Shown: positions 1 to 10,885, counted from the stretch's first letter. The stretch is DNA of 64,000 nt from Marthasterias glacialis (GCA_911728455.2 OU452229.1:21146754-21210753); one strand, 5' to 3'. The notes: generated from the letters alone by a model not told the origin. Numbers and translations: made by a program.

Positions 1-132
1 TTATTGCAAATTTCAACAAATTTTTCGGTGTCAATATGATTATTAAAATTTTCAAACGGCAGAGAAAATTCTAAAATAATATATGATGATTTCGCATCAG
101 TGGCTTGTAGATTAATTGTAGTGACTTAGACT

Positions 133-232
133 GAGATGGAAGGACAGTGGGACTGCACTTCAGACAACAGCGGGTATGTGAACTAGCACCGACAGTTGAG
201 TCAGCCAAACGGCAGAACTTAGAAATTGTATT
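133..232 (+). pseudogene. CTLD relic (middle of lectin domain)
   Basis: About 100 bp matches the central CTLD of the intact genes (reads E-M-E-G-Q-W-D-C-T-S-D-N-S-G-Y-V-N). An in-frame TAG replaces the Trp codon that follows. The match runs through the codons before the WND loop and then stops. It pairs with the PAN relic at 664-882 and is repeated almost base for base at 62485-62580. No signal peptide, start codon or proximal 5' block remains, so it cannot encode a lectin. Confidence 0.75.
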
Positions 233-663
233 TGAATGGGATTGTATTGTTAGAATGATCTGAAATGAACATAAAATTTCTTAAGACTTTAGAAGAGATC
301 AGCCAGCGCTAAAGTCAAAAGATGTGTCGATATCGATATGAATCTATTTTTTTTTATACGGCAAGAAAAAAATAAATAAATAAATAAAAAATATATATTT
401 ATATATTTTTTTAAATAATTTTGATAATTTTTGTTCATATCGCATTAAGTAGCTTGCACAAGCTGAACAGAGTGACCAATTATACGCGCAGTAGGCGTCT
501 CCTTGACCGTGCATGAAATTGGTTTGGAGATGCAATTAAATTGTAAAGACTAAAATTGCCTGCTCGTGTATTTCTTCCTTCCATGGTCACTGGACCTATA
601 TTGTTCGATTTAGCTCCTTAAGACAATGTTATAATTTTCCCAAAAGAGAGGCGCGTAAGTTTT

Positions 664-882
664 AACGTCCGTGCCTGCGCCACGATGTGCGACTACGGCC
701 CCAGATGTCGCTCCTTCAACGTGCATTGACCACACCCAGTTCATAGAGTGAAAAAAACTTCACTTTATTTACAGCATAACGAGCCAATTTGTCAACTCAA
801 CAATGGCACCCGCTACGAAGCTGACCACACCCAGCTCGTGGACTCGTAGAAACCTTTCACGTGTATTTACGGAGAGAAATAA
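664..882 (+). pseudogene. Scrambled PAN-domain relic
   Basis: It starts in frame at N-V-R-A-C-A-T-M-C and is soon interrupted. After the codons for S-F-N-V comes a degenerate copy of the PAN C-terminus (positions about 728-775), and then the PAN runs again from the Q-L-N-N-G-T segment to a TAA at 880-882. The order of segments is therefore shuffled relative to intact genes. The same arrangement occurs at 63076-63294. The TTAA at 662-665 is the unoccupied form of the site that carries a MITE at 24491 and 29767. Confidence 0.75.
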
Positions 883-1453
883 TTTCACTCAACCCACTTT
901 AATCATAACGAGAGAAATGACGCTCAAGTGGTACAAACAGCCGATCGTGGACTTTTTTCACTCAAACATTCATAGACCAAATTTGGGTCTCTTTTAACAT
1001 TTTAAATCAAAATTGTTGTACTTTTGTTGAAAGCAAGTTGCTATGATTGTTCATTTGATACATTGAGTGAAAAACATTCATATATCAATTTCGTTCGAAG
1101 AAAAAAAGTAATTGCTATTATTTAGTCTTTCAGAAAAACAAATCAGCCACGGGAACTTCTCCATTGGAATATTATTAACAAAAATTATTTTTGAATTGGA
1201 ATCAAAAACAAATTGCTCTTAAGGTGTGGTGACGGGGTGAAGGGAGATGTGTAAGTGAAGTTCGTTTTATTCAAATTTATCACAAGTAAGAGCTTGACTG
1301 TGACAGAGATCTCGTTGGACGTTGATCTTAAGAACAATGGTACTAAGAAAACATCGACAATAGGCACTGTTGTTCTTGAATTTTAAATACTCTGGTCATC
1401 TATTTGGTAAGAGACGTTAACGGAATCTCCACATGTAAAACTGAGTTGCAAAG
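883..1453 (+). repeat. Downstream array cassette, copy at left edge
   Basis: Non-coding. The sequence matches the DNA that follows the lectin genes, including an ATTGAGTGAAAAACATTCAT motif and a TTGCTCTTRAGG motif. It aligns with about 63295-63857, where similarity ends abruptly. Confidence 0.7.
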
Positions 1454-3137
1454 TTACCAGATAGGGACATGTATAGAAATAAATCAATTTTATATTAGCT
1501 TCAATATTTAATAACTACATAAACACAATAATCTAGCAAAACAATTGAAGGAGATGAGCGAAACTTATTAAAACATAATTGATAGCAACCAAACTAATAC
1601 GTATACAAATCAAGACATGATTGCTTGGTAAGTTCTGCGATTGTCTAAATTGATGAGCGATATGGATGAATCACATCACTAACACTCTGGTCTAAAGCAT
1701 CCGAATTAAATCCCGATGTGGCAGTGAATGCATTTAAGAACTCGAACTGCAATCTAGTGGTGGAAATCCACATAAAGGCGTTACTTATAATCTCAATAAT
1801 TTGAACTGTTTCGTACCTGAGAATGATTAATAGAGTTCGATGGGAGTAACTCATGTAGCAACAGCTACCGGCCCAAAGATTCGACAACTGAAATTAATAA
1901 TTAGTAACGATGCCTATAAAATATACAAACATACGTAAGAACATGGAAATACTCAAACATCTTAATTTGCATTTGTAGTTTTACTGCGGTAAACTTTTAA
2001 TGAGAGACTCAACCTTCGAGTCGAAATCGTCATACATTTTCAAAGAGATTTCATATTCAAGCACTGAACTTTAATGTTTTTCAAGATTGAACCTTCAAAT
2101 CTAAAATACCTGTAACGTACATTATTATTAACTTGACCATGATAATGCAGTAGGTTCTGTTGAATATTATTTAGAAACTGAAATAGAAAAGATTAACATA
2201 CGAAATTACACATGAACACCACACTTTGCAACAAACAGTTACTTTCTACGGAACTCACTCAGATATTCTCCTGCACATTGGGTGGATGGCACAGTGTTTC
2301 GCCAGCAGTAATTATCAACAATATAAAAACGGAGGTAAAAGTAATGTGACTGAACTCAGAAAACGGAGCAAAACGAAGAAATAACAGTGCTCTGACGCGA
2401 AACCCTTCTCCCCGGTGGAAAGTGCAGGCATAACTTCTTTGCATTTTGCAATGTAACCCGTTGTAACGATTGGTTGCGCAGAAGAATTTGACTTATTTAA
2501 CAAAATCTGTTATTTCTCAACTGAAGGAATGTCAAGGTTGGGGCGCCAAACATTTGTGTACATTCCAATGGTTATTAGTTCTACTAAGTTAAGTAAGTAA
2601 CGAAATGAATGTGCAGAATGCAAAGCCTGTTGGTTACAAAATGAACCATTTTGGTGAAACTGATGGTTCTGCAAGTTTTAGTTTGACATCTGTGAAAAGA
2701 ACCCTTCTGGAAAACATCACTTCCTGCACATGGTTTCACTTCAAATTTTGTTTTAAATGTTACAATGGAGGAAAGACATTTTTACTTACTTCCTTCACCA
2801 TGCACACCTTTAAAACTTACTTCTTCATAAAGTAATTATGTTAGTTGAAAACAAATCCAATGCTTGAGGATATTTCATGTGTAACGATGGACGAAAACAA
2901 AGTCTGAGCTTGTGAAGTACACAAAGAAAAGAGTACATTGGTTCGTCACGTGGGCTAGTTTCAGACTCAGTGTCAGTATTCACAGGTGCTGCTGATTAAA
3001 CACAAACTTCAAATGTTCTATGCATCCGAGTTTATCACTCAAATCTCCAATGACTGTGTTTGCAACATCAAACTCTTCTGTATCGTTGTAGCAATCTGTG
3101 CATTTGCAGTGCATGTTGACTCTGCATTTAGGCAAGA
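1454..3137. other. Single-copy interval, no supported gene
   Basis: AT-rich and not repeated elsewhere in the window. A minus-strand stretch near 1645-1887 is open and preceded by a splice-acceptor-like sequence, but it has no ATG and no recognised domain. Nothing else stands out. Confidence 0.5.
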
Positions 3138-3401
3138 TCATCTCCTTTTCGTACATTTTACCAACTTTACATCTATAGCTAACCAGCTTAAATACTCGAG
3201 GAGAGCAAACGATTGTGCAAATGGCTTCTTCATCCGAGTGACAGAGAGTTCCAATTCTTCATGTTTCTCTCCTTCCGGTTTGCCACGATGCTGGTCCGTT
3301 GAAGGTAGCTTGGTCACTGGATCGCTTAGAATGTTGGTTCGCTGTGATTCAATTGTGTGAAAGTCTACGTCAGGATGTCTTTTGGCATCACGCTTCGTCA
3401 T
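3138..3401 (-). CDS. Uncharacterised 87-aa ORF, possible exon or gene fragment
   Basis: An ATG at 3401 opens an 87-codon frame on the minus strand. Its composition is charged and protein-like (N-terminal M-T-K-R-D-A-K-R-H-P, C-terminal segment L-L-E-Y-L-S-W-L-A-I-D-V-K). I recognise no domain, signal peptide or transmembrane segment. The opposite strand is also open over part of this stretch, so chance is possible. The ATG lies 14 bp from the inverted-repeat MITE at 3415-3544. There is only one copy in the window, so no paralogue comparison can support coding status. Confidence 0.22.
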   Translation of the reverse strand: MTKRDAKRHPDVDFHTIESQRTNILSDPVTKLPSTDQHRGKPEGEKHEELELSVTRMKKPFAQSFALLEYLSWLAIDVKLVKCTKRR

Positions 3402-3414
3402 AATTGTACTCCTA

Positions 3415-3544
3415 CAATGCAAAAACTGGGGTGTTGAATTAATTCTCTTGGGTATCTACTGATTTATCGTTGGTAAAATTAACACCATGTCGGTGTTGTC
3501 ACATATACCAAGAGAATCAATTTAACACCCCAGTTTTTGCAGTG
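3415..3544. mobile_element. 130-bp MITE with about 38-bp terminal inverted repeats
   Basis: The ends are near-perfect inverted repeats of about 38 bp. The left end begins CAATGCAAAAACTGGGGTG and the right end, reverse-complemented, begins CACTGCAAAAACTGGGGTG. The element is little more than the two repeats around a short loop and is flanked by TA on both sides. CACTG-type ends are known from CACTA/CMC-like DNA transposons; a TA target would also suit mariner-like elements, so the superfamily is open. Confidence 0.7.
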
Positions 3545-3546
3545 TA

Positions 3547-4499
3547 GTAGTATTTTCTAACCTAGTGGCGTAAAAAAAAAAAAAAAAATACAACATGTTA
3601 ATTAAAATTGTGCTACGACCAAAAACATGAATTATGCGTAGTTAAGTGGGTGCTGTTTGTGTAGTGTATCCGGACGGAGTGGTTTGCGCAGAGTCTACTG
3701 GGTTCAAATGATCCCTAGTGTTCTATATCCACGACGATCAACGTTGGCCTAAGATACCACAGCCCATCACAGTCACCGAGTTTCTGGACCCAACAACGTC
3801 TTTATTAAACACTGGACATTATCTGGCGTATAGTTTGTATAGGGTCCGACCGAGTGAACGTCCATGTTTTTGTTGGTACCTGTTCAATGCCTTACAAATT
3901 CCAACTTCAAAAACAGGGAGTTACAAAAAACTGCTCCAAAATCCATGAAAGACCTCAACAATATACTTTAAAATCACCTGAACTACGATGGAGATGCTGC
4001 CGGTTATGATGGTACGATTGTGTCAGATTAGACTAGCCACTTTATACTACAACTATACCCCCACCCCCCTTCATTTCACCCAACACCAACCGCTCCAAAC
4101 CCGATCTTCAGATCGGGCAACTTGTCTTGTAACTTACATGTGCTTCATAAAAAAGGAATTGCTAAATAATGTCTTGTTGAAAAGGAAATGTTTACTGCCA
4201 CCAGTCAGTGTCGTTAATTTGTTGCGAAAAGTGTGGGGGCGGTGGTCATGGAAAAAAGGAATAGAAAGTCATATACAAAGTCATGATAATAACACGAAAC
4301 AAACACTGGTGAGAGATAACTTCACTGACTAATCATCTTGAAGCTCGAGTGATAGAAACAGCGTATCGTTGACTTTTTTACTCAAAAACTCGTAGCCCAA
4401 GTTTTTTGGTTCTTTCTTTCTTAAAAATAGTACCAATAGAATAGATGTTATTTATTTATTTATTTTTTTTTGCATGAAGATGAAGAATATTATTTGAGG
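3547..4499. other. Single-copy interval, no supported gene
   Basis: Holds an A tract near 3574 and two open stretches (3718-3948 from a GTG, 3988-4332 from an ATG) without recognisable domains or paralogues. I see no convincing gene. Confidence 0.45.
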
Positions 4500-4517
4500 G
4501 TTTCTGGTGGCTGGTTG

Positions 4518-4640
4518 CGGGTTTGAATCCTGGTCATGACGCCTGTGTCCTTGTACAGTACGCCATTTATTGCTTCTCTTCCCGAGGAGTAAAATGGTTC
4601 CTGCCGCAGAGATGCTTTATTTTGCAAATGTGTGAGGTGG
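4518..4640 (+). repeat. tRNA-derived SINE remnant
   Basis: Contains a B-box-like GGTTTGAATCC followed by TGGTCATGACGCCTGTGTCC, then the TTGCTTCTCT...GAGTAAA-type sequence that I recall from tRNA-derived SINEs of aquatic animals. A-box and tail are not clear. Related pieces lie at 42869-42985 and 53049-53165 in the upstream regions of other lectin copies. Confidence 0.45.
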
Positions 4641-4703
4641 TTAAATTATAGTCACCTTGGCCGGTAAATAACGTCGCTGTTTCAACTAACTTTTTTTTAA
4701 CTT

Positions 4704-5170
4704 CTCACAGCTCCCCAAACCTCTGTGCTCAATGGTTGAGTGGAGGCAATTATGGTAGACTCATTATCCCTTTCCTCGCTTGAACGTTTCTTCCCTCCAT
4801 GGCTGCTGGGCCCATTGTGCGAATGAGCTTGAATTAACCATTGAAACTAATAAGTTTTACCTCAAACGGCAGAAGAAAAATAAAAGAAAAACAAAACATT
4901 TTGATGTTTTTTTGTGGGGGGGGGGGGAAAGTATTATAAGTGGTCAAAATACTGACAGTCACCTTGGCTGATATTATACCGTATCGATTACAACTAATTT
5001 CATTAATTCCCACAGCTCCCCAAACCACTGTGCTCAGTGGTTGAGTAAGGCAATTTTGCTTGACCCATATTCCCTTTCCTCGCTCGAACGTTTCCTCCCT
5101 TCATGGCTGCTGGGCAAATCGTGCAATTGAGCTTAAAATCACTATGGAAACTATTACGTTTTCAAATATG
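4704..5170 (+). repeat. Distal upstream module, two tandem copies
   Basis: Two copies (about 4704-4870 and 5012-5170) of a module found upstream of most lectin genes. Its landmarks are CTCCCCAAACC, a GTGCTCARTGGTTGAGT stretch, TCCCTTTCCTCGCT, a TCCATGGCTGCTGGG-like segment and an ATTGAGCTTG end. Related copies lie near 10440, 14530, 19925, 43060, 53250, 57710, 58150, 60030 and 60165. It holds no ORF. It may be distal regulatory DNA or simply amplified with the genes. Confidence 0.5.
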
Positions 5171-5194
5171 ATTTTTTCAAAACACACGGTATTT

Positions 5195-5454
5195 CTTCAC
5201 TGAGCTTTCAGACCAACCACGACTGCAACCAGAGCCAACCTGAGTTCTACCCTCTGATGTTTTCATTCAATGCTTTGCTAAAATAAGCAACAACTATTAA
5301 GGAAGAACTGGTAAAGAGATATCGTTTCAATTTGACAAGATTTAGATACAGTATTGAAGTGGGTGTGAGCTGCCGTATCAAGCCGATTGTCGGTGTGCTA
5401 AACTGCTATTAGAACACGGCAGATTTCCAAAAGACTGTTGGCTTTCTTGTCATA
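5195..5454 (+). promoter_or_regulatory. Conserved proximal 5' block of lectin gene 1
   Basis: From CTTCACTGAGCTTTCAGACC to the ATG, this block is shared with most other copies (10628, 14744, 20134, 43270, 53451, 60299). It includes a GAGATATCGTTTCAATTTG stretch and a GTGTGAGCTGCCGTATCAAG stretch and ends at the start context. No TATA box is obvious. Promoter plus 5' UTR is inferred from its conservation and position. Confidence 0.5.
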
Positions 5455-6165
5455 ATGGGGGGATTTTGTTTGCCTTCTGTTTTGTTGATTCTCTTCACCA
5501 TTGGTATGAGTTCTGCTCATTCGTGTAACCCTCAGATGTTGTGTCCTTTCGGCTGGGAGTCATGGAGCGGCTCATGCTACAAACTTCTTGAAGAACGATT
5601 GACTTGGGATGAAGGGAGATTAAGATGTCAGGAGATGGGAGGGGAGATGGTTGCGCCTTCGTCATTGGAAGAAAATAACTATACATATGTATTGAGTAAC
5701 AGCAGCGGAGGAGTGTGGATTAATTGTAATGATTTAAAGATTGAAGGACAGTGGGACTGCACTTCAGACAACGGTGGGTATATGAACTGGCCATTGGACG
5801 AGCCCAACGGCGAAACTAGAGAAAACTGTGCCACGATTCATTCCGATTGGGGCGGTAAATGGAATGATGTTACATGCTCAGATAAAACAAACACTATCTG
5901 CAAAGGCAATGAAGCCATGTTGAAGCAATGGCGCCTGCTTGCGTCTTGTCTGACCGGCCACACCCTACAAGAGATACCGACCAGCAACGTCCGTGCCTGC
6001 GCCACGATGTGCAACTACGACCCAAGATGTCGCTCCTTCAACGTGCAGCATTTTGGGACAGGGGAGCGAATTTGCCAACTCAACAATGGCACCCGCTACG
6101 ACGCTGACCACACCCAGTTCGTGGAGTTGAAGAAACCTTTCACGTGTATTTACGGAGAGAAATAA
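5455..6165 (+). CDS. Secreted CTLD-PAN lectin, gene 1 (intact)
   Basis: 236 aa in one exon. Residues 1-21 form a signal peptide with a hydrophobic VLLILFTIG core. The CTLD spans residues 24-149: Cys24/Cys30 mark a long-form domain; Trp51, Cys58 and a WINC motif (88-91, the WIGL position) follow; E-P-N is at 116-118 and W-N-D at 136-138. The last two are the calcium/sugar ligands of mannose-type CTLDs. The PAN/apple domain covers about 158-233 with Cys 165, 182, 186, 192, 207 and 231 and an N-G-T sequon at 211. The CTLD-PAN linker is the short type (K-G-N-E-A), shared only with gene 2. The start context ATAATGGGG suits initiation. Likely a secreted calcium-dependent glycan-binding protein; ligand unknown. 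Confidence 0.93.
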   Translation: MGGFCLPSVLLILFTIGMSSAHSCNPQMLCPFGWESWSGSCYKLLEERLTWDEGRLRCQEMGGEMVAPSSLEENNYTYVLSNSSGGVWINCNDLKIEGQWDCTSDNGGYMNWPLDEPNGETRENCATIHSDWGGKWNDVTCSDKTNTICKGNEAMLKQWRLLASCLTGHTLQEIPTSNVRACATMCNYDPRCRSFNVQHFGTGERICQLNNGTRYDADHTQFVELKKPFTCIYGEK

Positions 6166-7740
6166 TTTCACTCAACCTACAAGTAAATCATCATGAGTAA
6201 AACCATAGAAATGACGCTTAAGTGACAGAAACAGCCGATCGTGGACTTTTTCACTCAAACATGCATATACCAAGTTTTGGTCTCTCTTTTTTTTTTTTTT
6301 ACATTTTTAGAGCAAGTTTTTATTTGATACATTGAGTGAAAAACATTCATCAATATTCGCTCGAAGACATGTTATTATTTTTTCAACCACTGGAACTTGT
6401 GATGGAAATTCTTCTCCGAGGGGAATATTATCACAAATTTTCCCTTCAATTGAAATAAAAAAACTAATTGCTCTTGAGGTGTGGGGACGGTGTGCAAGTC
6501 AAGTTCGTTTTATTAAAATCTGTCACCACAGGTAAGAGCTTGATTGTGTCACAATGATCTTTAAAACAATCCCTCAGTGACAATACGAATCAATATGAAC
6601 ACCAAAACAGGACAGGTCGACACAAATTCTTAAATTCGAAACAAAGACTTTAATAAAAAATGGAACTTATATTTACAAATATATACAAAATTCAAGGATG
6701 TGGCTTGTTAGGTTTAAACAACATATTTGAACCTAAGTATTAATTCCCACTTGAACTAAACGTTGGGAAAGTGACAAAACTATTTAATAACAATCTAATT
6801 AAAATCGCGTCAAATCGAAATTTGTGTTTTCTTTCAATTTGTAGCCAATGATTCAACATTGACAGTAATTACACTTTCAAAAATGTTGTTGCTTTTTCTA
6901 ATTAAATAAAGAAATGTTAGATTGCCTTCGGTATAGTGACTGTGGCTCTTTCATTAAAAAGCTCTTCGCTATCAGGCCATCCTGCAGTCCCTGCCTCTCG
7001 ACTCCACCGTCTTCATCTGGGAGAACCGGGCCCAAGTGCTGAGTGCCTCCTAGGCTCATGGGCTGTACGGGCTGCTATCCGGGCCCACGGGCTGTACGAG
7101 CTGCTGTGAGGCCTGCTCACAGAGTCATGGTTCACCCAGCCAGTCGGTCGTTCCGGTGTAAATGGTCATCCGGGAAACGTCCAAGTATATTGCAACCCAA
7201 AATGCATTCTTCAAAAGCAAGGCTTACTTCCAAACATTCAACAAATACAAAGTTACAAAAAGTTACTACAAATTGGATACTTCATTCTTTCAAGCTTCTC
7301 AACTAAGGAAGTTTCAACAATTAGGAAAGCAAATACCAACGTACTTCTTCGTTCCATAAATAACTACAAATTAACTTATGGTATCTCTTCCATTGGAAGG
7401 CTTGATTCCAGTCTGTGTGCCGAGTGGATGGTCAGTTGGAGAAGTTGAAAAACTTCATAATTTGTTTCAGCACACTTGGCCCTTTTTGCCATACACGGGG
7501 TCTCTTCGTACAGCCGGCCCTATAACCTGCGGTGGCTGAGTCCACACGCCTGGTGGTTACGGGTGTTGGCTTAGCCATTGCTCTGTCGCACACTACCTCA
7601 AAATAATATACGTCTTAACTCATTGGAGCTGATATCAGTTCACGTTCGTACACACTCACACAATCTTACTTCCCTTGAAAATTCCATAATTGGCGTTCAC
7701 CTGGACCACCTTACATTTGACAAACATTTATAAGGCAACT
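6166..7740 (+). repeat. Downstream array cassette of gene 1
   Basis: Non-coding DNA shared with 11591-13240 and 15705-17350. It includes the probable 3' UTR (CACTCAACCTACAAGTAAATC), an AATAAA at 6454-6459, a splice-donor-like CACAGGTAAGAGC at 6528-6540, a second AATAAA near 6905, and a GC-richer stretch at 6980-7170. Similarity to the gene 2 and gene 3 copies ends at GGCAACTTAT (7740), where an unrelated coding-like fragment begins. Confidence 0.65.
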
Positions 7741-7743
7741 TAT

Positions 7744-8066
7744 ATGAATAACAACGAAACGCAATACCATGACCCGAATATAAGTGATTTCGAACCCTGA
7801 ACCGGTGAAATAATAAAGGAACGTGTTAACCCAAAAGAACTCCTCATGACAGACGACCAAGGAACAAAGACGGACAGACGTAACGGATTGATTGACAGAC
7901 GCTTAAATCCTGACGAACAACTACGGGTACTTAATGTGCGGTTAGGTTTGCCTAGACCATGGACTACTTTATCGATTTTATTGCTACACTGGACCAGAGT
8001 AAGTTTACAAAGCACCAGGATGCTTACAACAAATCTGAACTTGGCAAATACTTTGACAGATTGTGA
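7744..8066 (+). pseudogene. Unrecognised gene fossil inserted in the array (one stop, one frameshift)
   Basis: The frame opens at ATG 7744 exactly where array similarity stops. Frame one reads through one TGA at 7798-7800 and continues with protein-like content including K-E-R-V-N-P-K-E-L-L-M and N-P-D-E-Q-L-R-V-L-N-V-R-L-G-L-P to about 7960. A frameshift then moves the coding-like signal to another frame (from 7959: M-D-Y-F-I-D-F-I-A-T-L-D-Q), which ends at TGA 8064-8066 after K-Y-F-D-R-L. About 107 codons in total, no introns. Array sequence resumes right after it. I do not recognise the family. It could be a captured gene fragment, a processed pseudogene or a transposon piece. Confidence 0.5.
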
Positions 8067-9396
8067 CTAAGATCTCTTTTGACGTTGATCTTAAGAACAA
8101 TGATACCAAGAAATGATTGCTAGAGAGATTATTCACATCTATGAAAATAAACAAAAGCGTTATTGTAATAGTTCAGTGTCATGTACTCTTCACACAACTC
8201 GAGAAGGTTTCGTTTAAAAACAAAAAAAATCGACAGTAGGCAATGATGTTCTTGAACTTTAAATACTCTGGTCATCTATTTGGGAAGAACCATTAGCAAT
8301 ATCTCTACATGTACAATTTTATGTACAACCTGAAAATCACGAAGGACGCGTGGGCAGTAAGTCGTTAGTAGTTGTGCAGCTTGTGTTGACAGTGCAAGTC
8401 TCGCGCGTTTTCGGACGATGGTTTCATTGTAGTGTGAGTTTGTGTTCGCTGCAAACGTTTAGGCAATGTACTGTACGTTAAGTGGGAACATTCTCAACAT
8501 TTCTTGAGCAAAGGCATAGGCGCACGAGCCGGCGGGGGCGGGGGGGGGGTGCAGTTACAAATTCAGGAAAAACAGTGCGGAAAATTTGGGTAAAGCAGAA
8601 CAAACAAAATGAAGAAAAACCGTTTTATTAGAAATTATTTTTTGATCTGCGTAAAGTTTCGGGCAAATCAACCCCTCTTCCCCCCTCACCCAAGGAGTCC
8701 CCATACGCCTATGAGCAAAGGATTGGGGAAAGTTGTTTTTTGTGAGACAAAATGCTAGTGAATGACGGGAAGCAAATATCCCCATTTTGGAGAATTGAAA
8801 TTCTACAACACAGGTTGGTGTAGGATGGGGGGGAGCTGAGTAGTATTCAAATTAATCGATTCCCCACAGGTCAAGCCTTCGGTAGCCTGTTTAGGACGGG
8901 TGATGAGGAGGGGCGTGAGGAGGGGAGGACAACTTTTGAAAGGGACATCACTCTAGCTGCCAAATGGTTACCATTCCTCGTCTTGATTATCTATTAAGTA
9001 TTAATGTCAGTCTTAGATGGTGGGGGCGGGAAGTGAATCGGGGGAGGGGAGGTCCGAGGTGTGAGTTTTAGAAGACACGGTTTATGGAGCTCAGCAACGA
9101 TTCTCAGCATCGTTTGGTGACTCCCAAAGAGAGGAATATCGGAGATGACACGTCAGAAGATGGAAAGAGAGATGGGCAGGCTTTTAAAATTGGAAGAAAA
9201 TAATGATTAGTTTCTTTGAGGTCCTTGCTCACTGTGGTAAAACTAGCTTCCGAACTGGAAAAAAAGAGGTATAAGCCAAAATGGCGGAACTCGAGAGAAC
9301 TGTGCTCTGATCGAAATCGATAAAGGTCGTGGGTGGGGAGGCTTGATAAACAATGCTAACAGACTCCAATAGGAGCAATATCATTGCAACGTATTA
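8067..9396 (+). repeat. Array cassette DNA with G-rich tracts
   Basis: Non-coding. The blocks at 8070-8330 and 8340-8550 match sequence near 14290-14480 and 31370-31730. A G-rich tract at about 8530-8551 has four or more G runs. The block 9110-9350 matches 31860-32100. No gene is supported. Confidence 0.5.
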
Positions 9397-9440
9397 AGTT
9401 CAAGCAATGGCGCCCTCTTGTGTCGTGTTTGACCGGCCAC
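9397..9440 (+). pseudogene. Short PAN-domain start relic
   Basis: About 44 bp beginning AAGTTCAAGCAATGGCGCCC corresponds to the codons for K-L-K-Q-W-R-L-L-A-S-C-L-T-G-H in the intact genes, with small indels. It continues into unrelated sequence. Related slips are at 25621-25663 and 32177-32219. Confidence 0.5.
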
Positions 9441-9691
9441 CACCGGCGCTTAACAGTACATTTCCCTTACATCGTTTCGTTTGACTATCAGTTTTCTACA
9501 GATCCATTAAACCATGTTGTATAACGGATGTGTAAGACATTGTGGTCAATGTAAAAAACCTAGGGTAATATACCGATTGCGCTCTCTAAGTCACGTGACA
9601 TGTAATGGGTATTTAACATTAACAGTAAGTGCGTCCTCCATATTGGAAAGAGCCATTGTTGTAAAGTACTTTATGATACTGTTTCATTTGT

Positions 9692-9819
9692 TTATTCGAT
9701 CGAGGTTTCTTTTTTCATGAAATATGTGAAGAATATTCTTACCGGAGTGGCTGAATAAAGTAAGTAAGGACAGTTACAGCAAGTCTTGTAAATTCTACAA
9801 GGAACGTTATGTTCACGAT
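9692..9819 (+). pseudogene. Coding fossil family X, copy 1 (internal deletion)
   Basis: One of five copies of a coding-like segment. It retains F-D-R-G-F near the start and P-E-W-L-N-K-V-S-K-D-S-Y-S-K-S-C-K-F-Y-K, but has lost about ten codons in the middle. The family is not recognised. Other copies are at 25912 and 32469 on the + strand and at 14099 and 19493 on the - strand. Confidence 0.45.
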
Positions 9820-10627
9820 ACGGAAGGTTGGGGCCAGACGACCGCGGTCAAACATATTTTAAACACAAGAATTTCAGCATTTTGAAGCTGAAATCATCCA
9901 AAAGAAAAGGTTTTCCAAAACTGTATGATTCACTATTGAAATTCCGCAAAGCTATGTATAAATGCTCACTGTTCTAACGTTCTTACACCCTGTAGTGCAA
10001 AACTCAAAATAAACCTCTTCTGTACTAGAATACTTGTATGAATTGAACAGTACTTGATTAAAACTAAAGTCACAAATAAAACTTTTTGAATTTAAATGGG
10101 ATTGTATAGTTGTAGGCCTCATAGTTTGAAATGAACATATTTCGTTAGGTTAATACAAACGAATAGCCATAGCACCAATGTAGTTACATTGTCCAGAGTC
10201 AATATGAATATTTTATTTCAAACGGCAGGTAGCAACTTCTAGTTGATATAATATGAACTTGTTTCATGTCGCATTGAGTGTCTTTTGTGCGTAGCTGAGC
10301 AGAACTAAGTGACTAATTACACTCTATGGTAACCAACTTGGCTGAACAATTTTCCTTTTCATTATTTTTTTCTTGACGTCTTCACTTAAGCTATCCAAGG
10401 TCAGTGCTTAATAATAGATGCAGTAATTGTCATGATAGACTCACTGTGCCCGCTCGCACGTTTCTTCACTTCATGATTAATGGGCCCATTATGCATGTGA
10501 GCTCTGAAAAACAATGGAAATATTATAATATTTTCCTGATAAACGAGGTGCGTAGCACCGTAACTTAATAACAATAAAGCCGACCACACACACACACTCA
10601 CGCACACACACACACGCACACGATATT
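9820..10627 (+). repeat. Upstream region of gene 2, with CA microsatellite
   Basis: Array-type non-coding DNA. 9820-10080 matches sequence downstream of the fossil copy near 26080-26330. A distal upstream module lies at about 10425-10520. An imperfect (CA)n microsatellite occupies about 10587-10621. Confidence 0.55.
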
Positions 10628-10885
10628 CTTCACTGAGCTTTCAGACCAACCTCGACTGCATCAGAGCCAACCCGAGTTCTACCCTCTGATGTTTTCATTC
10701 AATGTATTGCTGAATAAGCAACAACCATTGAGGAAGAACAGATAAAGAGATATCGTTTCAACATACAGGATTTAGATACAGTATTGAAGAGGGTGTGAGC
10801 TGTCGCATCAAGCCGCTGATCGGTGTGCTAAACTGTTATTAGAACTCGGACAAGATTCTGAAGGACTGTGGGCTTTCTTGTCATA
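10628..10885 (+). promoter_or_regulatory. Conserved proximal 5' block of lectin gene 2
   Basis: Same block as at 5195-5454, with a TTGCTGAATAAGCAA near-palindrome at about 10705. The GTTTCAATTT stretch seen in other copies is altered to GTTTCAACAT here. Confidence 0.5.

Noticed and set aside
1645..1887. Minus-strand open stretch preceded by a branch-point and acceptor-like sequence (TTACTAAT ... TTTCAG)
   Set aside because: No matching donor or neighbouring exon with recognisable protein content; one acceptor-like site in AT-rich DNA is expected by chance.
5495..5686. Possibility that lectin genes are spliced with further exons
   Set aside because: Signal peptide, CTLD, linker and PAN are in one open frame with conserved start and stop in nine copies; no internal intron is needed.
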